Below are positions 58,027 through 64,000 of a stretch of DNA of 64,000 bases, piece after piece. Source of the stretch: Pantoea rwandensis (GTDB lineage Bacteria; Pseudomonadota; Gammaproteobacteria; Enterobacterales; Enterobacteriaceae); the NCBI RefSeq assembly GCF_002095475.1, contig NZ_MLFR01000010.1:62001-126000 (forward strand), in the 5' to 3' direction. The notes under the pieces were generated by a model, which did no database searches, was not told the DNA's origin, and worked only from the letters and a program-made list of their open reading frames with translations. The stretch's first letter is position 1; the number at the start of each line of letters is the position of its first letter. Position numbers and translations under genes: made by a program.

Positions 58027-59748
58027 ATGAAGCAAACTGTAGCGGCACTGCTGGCCAAAACGCTGGAAAGCGCGGGCGTAAAGCGCATCTGGGGCGTCAC
58101 CGGCGACTCCCTCAACGGCTTGAGCGACAGCCTTAATCGCATGGGCACCATCGAATGGATGCCCACCCGGCATGAAGAAGTGGCGGCCTTTGCCGCCGGA
58201 GCAGAAGCCCAAATCAGCGGTGAATTAGCGGTGTGTGCCGGATCCTGCGGACCCGGTAACCTGCATCTGATTAATGGACTGTTCGATTGTCATCGTAATC
58301 ACGTGCCCGTGCTGGCGATTGCCGCGCACATTCCTTCCAGCGAAATCGGCAGCGGTTATTTCCAGGAAACCCACCCGCAGGAGCTGTTTCGCGAATGCAG
58401 CCATTACTGCGAGCTGGTTTCCAATCCTGAGCAGTTACCGCAGGTGCTGGGGATCGCGATGCGCAAAGCCATTCTCAATCGTGGCGTCTCGGTGATTGTC
58501 CTGCCTGGCGATATCGCGCTGAAACCCGCACCGGAAAGCGCGCGCAGCGAATGGTATCCGCCTCAGCTGCCGCATATTGTGCCATCGGCCAGCGAAATTG
58601 CGCGTCTGGCTGAAACCCTCAATGGGGCGAAAAATATTACGTTAATGTGCGGCAGTGGCTGCGCTGGCGCACATGCTGAAGTCGTGAAACTGGCCGAAAC
58701 ACTGAAAGCGCCAGTGGTTCACGCCATGCGCGGTAAAGAACATATCGAGTACGACAACCCTTACGATGTCGGCATGACAGGTCTGATTGGCTTTTCTTCC
58801 GGCTATCACGCCATGATGAACGCAGACACATTGGTGCTGCTAGGTACCCAATTCCCCTATCGTCCGTTCTATCCTGCGGATGCCAAAATTATCCAAATTG
58901 ACATTAATCCTGGCAGCCTTGGCGCACACAGCCATGTGGATATGGCGTTGGTGGGTGACATCAAAGCCACCTTGCAAGCACTGCAACCGCAACTCAGCAG
59001 CAAAGATGATCGTCACCATCTGGATAGCGCACTGGAACATTACGTTGATGCGCGTAAAGGGCTTGATGAACTGGCGACAGCCAACGATAAGCAGGCGATT
59101 CATCCGCAATATCTGGCACAACAAATCAGCCACTATGCCGCAGACGATGCCATTTTCACCTGTGATGTCGGCACGCCAACCGTGTGGGCGGCGCGCTATT
59201 TGAAAATGAACGGCAGACGCCGGTTGCTGGGTTCCTTCAACCACGGATCGATGGCCAATGCCATGCCGCAGGCGCTGGGCGCACAAGCGATTGATAAGCA
59301 GCGCCAGGTAGTGGCGCTGTGCGGTGATGGCGGCTTCAGCATGCTGATGGGGGATTTCCTCTCGGTGGCACAATTGAAACTGCCGGTGAAGCTGGTGATC
59401 TTCAACAATAGCGTGTTGGGTTTTGTCGCTATGGAGATGAAAGCAGGTGGCTACCTGACCGATGGAACCGATTTGGAAAACCCTGACTTCGCTGCCATTG
59501 CTGCAGCCTGTGGCATCAAGGGCATCCGCGTAGAAAAAGCCTCAGACCTGAATGGCGCGTTAGAGCAGGCATTTGCCCATGATGGCCCGGTGTTGGTGGA
59601 TGTGATCACCGCCAAAGAGGAGCTGTCGATGCCGCCACAGATCAAGGCCGAGCAAGCCAAAGGATTCAGCCTGTATATGCTGCGCGCGATCCTGAACGGT
59701 CGCGGCGATGAGATCGTGGAACTGGCGAAAACTAACTGGCTGAGGTAA
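58027..59748 (+). CDS. poxB: Pyruvate dehydrogenase (ubiquinone), pyruvate oxidase
   Basis: Peripheral membrane ThDP- and FAD-dependent enzyme that oxidises pyruvate to acetate and CO2 with ubiquinone as acceptor. It has 573 residues (E. coli 572). The ThDP activating Glu is in [11 protein letters not shown] (about residue 50), and the ThDP-Mg motif is [18 protein letters not shown] (about 430-450). The C-terminal 20 residues form the lipid-activation tail. A good AAGGAG precedes the start, and it ends at a strong terminator. Stationary-phase sigma S control is known in E. coli. Confidence 0.98.
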   Translation: MKQTVAALLAKTLESAGVKRIWGVTGDSLNGLSDSLNRMGTIEWMPTRHEEVAAFAAGAEAQISGELAVCAGSCGPGNLHLINGLFDCHRNHVPVLAIAAHIPSSEIGSGYFQETHPQELFRECSHYCELVSNPEQLPQVLGIAMRKAILNRGVSVIVLPGDIALKPAPESARSEWYPPQLPHIVPSASEIARLAETLNGAKNITLMCGSGCAGAHAEVVKLAETLKAPVVHAMRGKEHIEYDNPYDVGMTGLIGFSSGYHAMMNADTLVLLGTQFPYRPFYPADAKIIQIDINPGSLGAHSHVDMALVGDIKATLQALQPQLSSKDDRHHLDSALEHYVDARKGLDELATANDKQAIHPQYLAQQISHYAADDAIFTCDVGTPTVWAARYLKMNGRRRLLGSFNHGSMANAMPQALGAQAIDKQRQVVALCGDGGFSMLMGDFLSVAQLKLPVKLVIFNNSVLGFVAMEMKAGGYLTDGTDLENPDFAAIAAACGIKGIRVEKASDLNGALEQAFAHDGPVLVDVITAKEELSMPPQIKAEQAKGFSLYMLRAILNGRGDEIVELAKTNWLR

Positions 59749-59778
59749 AACGGATAACCCTGCCAGATTAATAACAAC

Positions 59779-59802
59779 GCGGGCGCTATGCCCGCTTTTT
59801 TG
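59779..59802 (+). terminator. Terminator of poxB
   Basis: GCGGGC / GCCCGC with a five-base loop is followed by a T run, 31 bases after the poxB stop. The ATG at 59788 inside it is not a real start. Confidence 0.88.
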
Positions 59803-59817
59803 TTTCAGGAGAGCGAT

Positions 59818-60816
59818 GTGATCGATTTACGCAGTGATACCGTAACCCGCCCAAGTGCCGCCATGTTGGATGCGATGATGGCCGCCGAAACAGGCGATGA
59901 TGTCTATCGCGATGATCCCACCGTTAATGCGCTGGAAGTCGAAGCCGCGCGCCTCAGTGGTAAAGCTGCTGCGCTGTTCTTCCCGACCGGTACGCAAGCG
60001 AACTTAGTGGCCCTTTTGTGCCACTGCCAGCGCGGTGACGAATACATCGTGGGCCAGCAGGCGCATAACTACAAATATGAAGCGGGCGGTGCAGCGGTAC
60101 TGGGCAGCATCCAACCTCAACCGATATCGCATGCCGAAGATGGCTCTCTGCCGTTGGCTGATATTATTGCCGCTATTAAACCGGATGACCTTCACTTTGC
60201 CCGTACACGCCTGCTAAGCCTGGAAAACACCCATCATGGCAAAGTGCTGTCGCAACGTTATCTGGAACAGGCATGGAATTTAACGCGCGAGCGTAAACTG
60301 GCGCTGCACATCGATGGCGCGCGCATTTTCAACGCGGTCGTCGCGCAGAATATTGAGCTGAAAGATATCGCACGGTTCTGCGACTCGCTCACTATTTGCC
60401 TGTCGAAAGGACTTGGCACTCCCGTAGGATCGCTGCTGTGTGGTGATGAAGCCTATATTGAGCAAGCGCGCCGCTGGCGTAAAATGACTGGCGGTGGTAT
60501 GCGTCAGGCCGGGATTTTAGCGGCGGCGGGTCTCTACGCATTGAAACACAACGTGGCGCGTTTAAAAGAGGACCACGACAATGCGGCATGGCTGGGTGAA
60601 CAGTTGAGTGCGATTGGCGTTGAAGTCCTGAATCAGCATACCAACATGCTGTTTGTGAAGGTGCCCGCCGAACAGGTTGAAGCGTTGAAGCGCTGGATGC
60701 AATCAGGCGATGTATTAATCAGCGTGGGTCCGGTAACGCGAATCGTGACGCACCTTGATGTCAGTCGTCAGGACCTGCAACGTTTAGTCGCACACTGGCA
60801 GGCGTTCCAACAGTAG
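59818..60816 (+). CDS. ltaE: Low-specificity L-threonine aldolase
   Basis: PLP enzyme that cleaves threonine and allo-threonine to glycine and acetaldehyde. I chose the GTG at 59818 (MIDLRSDTVTRPSAAML), preceded by AGGAG, for 332 residues (E. coli 333). The PLP lysine is in LSKGLGTPVGS (about residue 197). The 59788 ATG would add ten residues encoded by the poxB terminator and is rejected. It follows poxB as in E. coli. Confidence 0.96.
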   Translation: MIDLRSDTVTRPSAAMLDAMMAAETGDDVYRDDPTVNALEVEAARLSGKAAALFFPTGTQANLVALLCHCQRGDEYIVGQQAHNYKYEAGGAAVLGSIQPQPISHAEDGSLPLADIIAAIKPDDLHFARTRLLSLENTHHGKVLSQRYLEQAWNLTRERKLALHIDGARIFNAVVAQNIELKDIARFCDSLTICLSKGLGTPVGSLLCGDEAYIEQARRWRKMTGGGMRQAGILAAAGLYALKHNVARLKEDHDNAAWLGEQLSAIGVEVLNQHTNMLFVKVPAEQVEALKRWMQSGDVLISVGPVTRIVTHLDVSRQDLQRLVAHWQAFQQ

Positions 60817-60831
60817 TCATTTGGCGGCGCG

Positions 60832-61655
60832 TTACTGTGCCGCCCCATATTTCGCCAGCAGAGCACGGGCAATCGCCAGCGTTTCTGCGTCGGCTATCCC
60901 GCGATAATCCCGCGCCCGAAAATGCATCTGAAAGGCGGCGATCAGCTTACGCTGCATCTGTGGTGTGGTTGCCGCCGTCACGTCATAACCATAACGCTGT
61001 AACGCTTCCAGCAACGGGGCCTGATCCACGGACGCATCGACGGCCTGCCCTGCTAAATAGTGCTGCACGGTCGCCTTGTCGGGCCACGCACCTAAACCCT
61101 GTTCTGCCAACTGCTGCCAGGGAAACAGCGGACCAGGGTCCTGCTTACGCTGCGGGGCAATATCACTGTGACCCACCACATTCTCAGGAGAGATGGCATA
61201 GCGTTGCGTAATATCTTTCACCAGCGCCACCAGCACGCTGATTTGTGTGGGGGTAAAAGGCTGCCACTCCACGCCCGTTAGGGTGCGCGTATAGCCACGA
61301 TTGACGATCTCGATGCCAACGGAAGTGTCATTAATCCGCGTTGCCCCGCGCCAAAAACTGGGCCCGGCATGCCATGCCAGTTCGCTCTCAGGCACCAGCT
61401 GCCAAATCACACCCTGCCCATTTTTCTGCGCGGGTTGTTGTGGAATCAGATAATGGGCGCTCACCTCACGGTCTGTCAGCGTCGCTAAAGAGGAAGGCAG
61501 ATCTTCAGCGGTGTAGTGGATCACCACCACTTTAACGCGCGGTCGGGCGCCTGTGCCGGATGTGCAGTATCAACCCAGTAACCGTGACGAGGCTCAATGG
61601 ATGACTGGCAGGCGCTGAGCAGCAGCGCCATCGCCAGCAAAACCACCCACCGCAT
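60832..61655 (-). pseudogene. amiD: N-acetylmuramoyl-L-alanine amidase AmiD, with a one-base frameshift
   Basis: Outer-membrane lipoprotein that releases peptides from muramic acid, including anhydro-muropeptides. The first frame starts at [16 protein letters not shown], with a lipobox ending at Cys16, and runs to HPAQAPD before its frame diverges near 61545. The rest, from VVVIHYTAEDLPSSLATLTD to the C terminus, is in another frame. Adding one base in the GGG run (plus-strand 61544-61546) gives APRPRVKVVVIHY and a 274-residue protein (E. coli 276). Zinc ligands in VIHY, AWHAG and IAPQRKQDPG are intact. A homopolymer sequencing error is likely. Its ATG overlaps the ybjQ stop by one base. Confidence 0.9.
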
Positions 61656-61975
61656 CAGCGAATGATCACCGCAGTACCGGTGACACTGACCATCAGCATA
61701 CTGCTGTCTTTGCCCACCGTTTCATAGTCGATATCAATGCCGACAACCGCATTCGCCCCCAGCGCTTTGGCCTGCTCCTCTAATTCCTCAAAAGCAATCT
61801 GCCGCGCTTTGCGCAGTTCTTTCTCATAGGCACCAGAACGTCCGCCGACGATATCGCGGATACCTGCAAAGAAATCACGGAAGATGTTAGCTCCCAGAAT
61901 GGCCTCACCGGTGATCACACCACAATATTCACTGATGCTGTGTCCTTCTAAGGTGGGCGTCGTAGAAAATTTCAT
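61655..61975 (-). CDS. ybjQ: YbjQ, pentameric DUF74 family protein
   Basis: Small cytoplasmic protein of 106 residues (E. coli 107), UPF0145/DUF74. The start follows [42 protein letters not shown] and the C-terminal [13 protein letters not shown] block are family landmarks. The stop codon overlaps the amiD start (TGATG), so the two are coupled. Metal binding is suspected in the family; function is unknown. Confidence 0.93.
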   Translation of the reverse strand: MKFSTTPTLEGHSISEYCGVITGEAILGANIFRDFFAGIRDIVGGRSGAYEKELRKARQIAFEELEEQAKALGANAVVGIDIDYETVGKDSSMLMVSVTGTAVIIR

Positions 61976-62072
61976 TTTTCTCTCCTGAGGTGAACGGCGC
62001 TAACGGCCTAAAAGCACGACTATACTCTATGTTAAAAATGGCGCTTTGCCAGTGAACTATAAGGAAATCGAG

Positions 62073-62612
62073 ATGAGAAACAATGCCTTTGCGCTGCTTG
62101 TCCCCGCTGCGTTACTGCTCAGTGCCTGTACCACCGTTGAGCCTGTGATTAAAGACAATGGGCCGCGTACGGCCAGCTGTGTGGATGGCGGGCCCGATAG
62201 TGTCGCGCAGCAGTTTTACGATTTACGTATCAGCCAACCCACTCAGGGGCTGCCGAATACCACCACGCTGGCAAAATATCGCCCCTATCTGAGCGATCGC
62301 CTGTATCAGAAACTGTTAAATGCCAGCACGCAGAGCAACAAACCTGCCTCGTGGAGTCAGGGCGATCTCTTCTCCAGCTTGTCGCAAGGCCCGACGTCAG
62401 CCGATGTTGCCAGCGCTTCGACCATTCCCAACCGCGATGCACGCAACATCCCGCTGCGCGTCGACCTGAGTCGTGACGGTAAAAGCTGGCATGATGAAGT
62501 GCTGATGATTCATGAAGGGAGCTGCTGGGCTGTTGATGATGTCCGCTATGTAGGCGACTGGCCGCATGCGGGCGGTGGATCGCTCAGCCAACTGTTAGAA
62601 GAGAGAAAATAG
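62073..62612 (+). CDS. ybjP: YbjP family lipoprotein
   Basis: The 179-residue protein (E. coli YbjP 171) starts with a lipoprotein signal MRNNAFALLVPAALLLSAC, Cys19 being the lipidated residue. DNGPRTASCVDGGPDSVAQQFYD and SASTIPNRDARNIPLRVDL match YbjP. The upstream in-frame ATG at 62046 is rejected; AAGGAAA precedes the chosen start. It is an envelope lipoprotein of unknown role upstream of the arginine transporter genes. Confidence 0.93.
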   Translation: MRNNAFALLVPAALLLSACTTVEPVIKDNGPRTASCVDGGPDSVAQQFYDLRISQPTQGLPNTTTLAKYRPYLSDRLYQKLLNASTQSNKPASWSQGDLFSSLSQGPTSADVASASTIPNRDARNIPLRVDLSRDGKSWHDEVLMIHEGSCWAVDDVRYVGDWPHAGGGSLSQLLEERK

Positions 62613-62650
62613 TCGTACATTTTTCCCGCAATCAACTGCAAACATTAGCG

Positions 62651-62675
62651 CGCCGCAACGTTGCGGCGTTTTTTT
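62651..62675 (+). terminator. Terminator of ybjP
   Basis: CGCCGCAA / TTGCGGCG with a two-base loop is followed by a T run, 38 bases after the ybjP stop. Confidence 0.85.
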
Positions 62676-62852
62676 ATTAATTTTCTGTGAATTCAGAGGT
62701 GCATGTCAGCCCTTACCGGCGTTGACTTGCACGATATTGTGCTACGCTTTGGGGACTTCACTGCTGTTTAATAAATTTTAACCCACCACAATTGCATAAG
62801 TATTCTGGTGACGTTAAGATTTGCGGCACTAATTACTATTCATTTTTTGCGC

Positions 62853-63581
62853 ATGAGTATTCAACTAAACGCCATAAACTGTTTTTACGGTGCCCATCAG
62901 GCACTGTTCGATATCAACCTGGCTTGCCCGCAGGGAGAGACGCTGGTGTTGCTCGGCCCGAGTGGCGCGGGTAAAAGTTCGCTCCTGCGCGTGCTCAATC
63001 TGCTGGAGCAGCCGCGTTCCGGCAGCCTGCAGATTGCCGGGAATCACTTCGACTTCAACAAAGCACCATCAGACAGCGCTATCCGTGAACTGCGCCAAAA
63101 CGTGGGCATGGTGTTCCAGCAATACAATCTGTGGCCTCATCTCACTGTGGTTCAGAACCTGATTGAAGCCCCTTGCCGCGTGCTGGGTCTCAGCAAAGAG
63201 GCCGCGCATGCGCGGGCTGACAAGTTGTTGGAACGTCTGCGTCTGACCCCCTTTGCCGATCGTTTCCCGCTGCACCTTTCCGGTGGTCAACAGCAGCGCG
63301 TGGCCATTGCGCGCGCACTGATGATGGAGCCGCAGGTGTTGTTGTTCGATGAGCCCACCGCCGCACTCGATCCTGAAATCACCGCGCAGATCGTCAGCAT
63401 TATTCGTGAGCTGGCGCAGACGCAGATTACCCAAGTGATTGTGACCCACGAAGTGGAAGTGGCGCGTAAAACCGCCAGTCGCGTGGTGTACATGGAGAAC
63501 GGCCATATCGTTGAGCAAGGCGATGCCAGCCACTTTACACAGCCGCAAACCGAAGCGTTTGCACATTATCTTTCGCACTAA
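62853..63581 (+). CDS. artP: Arginine ABC transporter ATP-binding protein ArtP
   Basis: ATPase of the ArtPIQM arginine importer. I chose [16 protein letters not shown] for 242 residues, the E. coli length. No clear Shine-Dalgarno precedes it; a GTG at 62808 would add 15 residues and has none either. Walker A is GPSGAGKSS (35-43), signature LSGGQQQR, and Walker [13 protein letters not shown]. It precedes artI by 15 bases in an operon. ArgR control is expected, but ARG boxes were not assigned in 62676-62852. Confidence 0.96.
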   Translation: MSIQLNAINCFYGAHQALFDINLACPQGETLVLLGPSGAGKSSLLRVLNLLEQPRSGSLQIAGNHFDFNKAPSDSAIRELRQNVGMVFQQYNLWPHLTVVQNLIEAPCRVLGLSKEAAHARADKLLERLRLTPFADRFPLHLSGGQQQRVAIARALMMEPQVLLFDEPTAALDPEITAQIVSIIRELAQTQITQVIVTHEVEVARKTASRVVYMENGHIVEQGDASHFTQPQTEAFAHYLSH

Positions 63582-63596
63582 GTCAGGATGCATCTA

Positions 63597-64000
63597 ATGA
63601 AAAAAGTCGTACTTGCTGCACTGCTTGCTGGTCTGAGCCTCAGCGCTTCTGCTGCGCAGACGCTGCGTTTCGCCACTGAAGCCTCTTATCCTCCGTTTGA
63701 ATTTGTCGATTCCGACAATAAAATTCAGGCTTCGATGTCGATCTGGCCAATGCACTGTGTAAAGAGATTGATGCGACCTGTACCTTCACTAATCAGGCGT
63801 TTGATAGCCTGATCCCAAGCCTGAAATTCCGTCGTTTCGACGCCGTGATGGCCGGAATGGATATCACACCAGAGCGTGAAAAGCAGGTGCTGTTCTCCAA
63901 GCCTTACTACGACAACTCTGCCATTTTTATCGCGCAGAAAGGCAAGCTGGCTGATGTTGCCGCGCTGAAAGGCAAGCGTGTTGGCGTGCAAAACGGGACC
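63597..64000 (+). pseudogene. artI: Arginine ABC transporter substrate-binding protein ArtI, partial and frameshifted
   Basis: Periplasmic binding protein of the ArtPIQM system, cut by the window end. A 19-residue signal (MKKVVLAALLAGLSLSASA|AQTLRF) opens it. The first frame reads to DSDNKIQ and then goes wrong at 63728. In another frame FDVDLANALCKEIDATCTF, SLIPSLKFRRFDAVMAGMD and VGVQNGT continue to the end. Restoring a third G at 63728-63729 (CAGGGCTTC) gives NKIQGFDVDLA and an unbroken protein. artI rather than artJ fits the position directly after artP. A sequencing error is likely. Confidence 0.88.

Noticed and set aside
59788..59817. ATG start for ltaE at 59788
   Set aside because: It lies inside the poxB terminator hairpin; the family start is the GTG at 59818 with AGGAG upstream.

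Overview
The window is a gene-dense stretch of core chromosome from a gammaproteobacterium of the order Enterobacterales. Every gene of known function matches its Escherichia coli counterpart closely in sequence and length. Gene order from asnS to artI is collinear with the E. coli 20-21 min region, but many E. coli genes are missing between conserved neighbours: ycaL, ycaP, the dmsABC side, the serW tRNA, macAB, aqpZ, hcp-hcr and ybjST. A compact version of this region, plus protein divergence beyond the Escherichia-Salmonella level, suggests Erwiniaceae (Pantoea, Erwinia or Mixta). That placement is inference from remembered gene order, not from a search.

Layout. At 1-5548 lie asnS, the porin gene ompF with its conserved mRNA leader, aspC, gloC and the murein endopeptidase mepK. 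At 5738-14990 is a minus-strand block: the L,D-transpeptidase ldtD, the condensin genes mukB-mukE-mukF and the tRNA methyltransferase cmoM. At 15115-24171 is an envelope block: elyC, ycbJ, kdsB, ycaR, ycaQ, lpxK, msbA and comEC; kdsB, lpxK and msbA serve Kdo-lipid A synthesis and export. At 24375-29873 are ihfB, rpsA, cmk, aroA and serC. At 30186-36410 is the anaerobic pyruvate-formate lyase cluster (ycaO, focA, pflB, pflA) with a good FNR-type site upstream of focA. At 36457-45428 are ycaD, serS, rarA, lolA, ftsK and lrp. At 45949-55148 are trxB, cydD-cydC, aat, infA, clpA, clpS and cspD, which include three N-end-rule components (Aat, ClpS, ClpA). The end, 55242-64000, carries ybjD, lysO, poxB, ltaE, amiD, ybjQ, ybjP, artP and the start of artI.

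Five genes (elyC, msbA, cydC, amiD, artI) are each broken by one single-base indel at or near a short homopolymer, and restoring one base gives a family-length protein each time. msbA is essential in E. coli and both cydC and msbA keep perfect downstream motifs, so the simplest reading is uncorrected homopolymer sequencing error, not gene decay.

I found no insertion sequence, prophage, CRISPR array, tRNA, rRNA or clear horizontally acquired island, and no convincing undescribed system. The points most worth checking are the frameshift set, the shortened FtsK linker with a duplicated glutamine-rich motif, the focA start and FNR site, and the missing serW.
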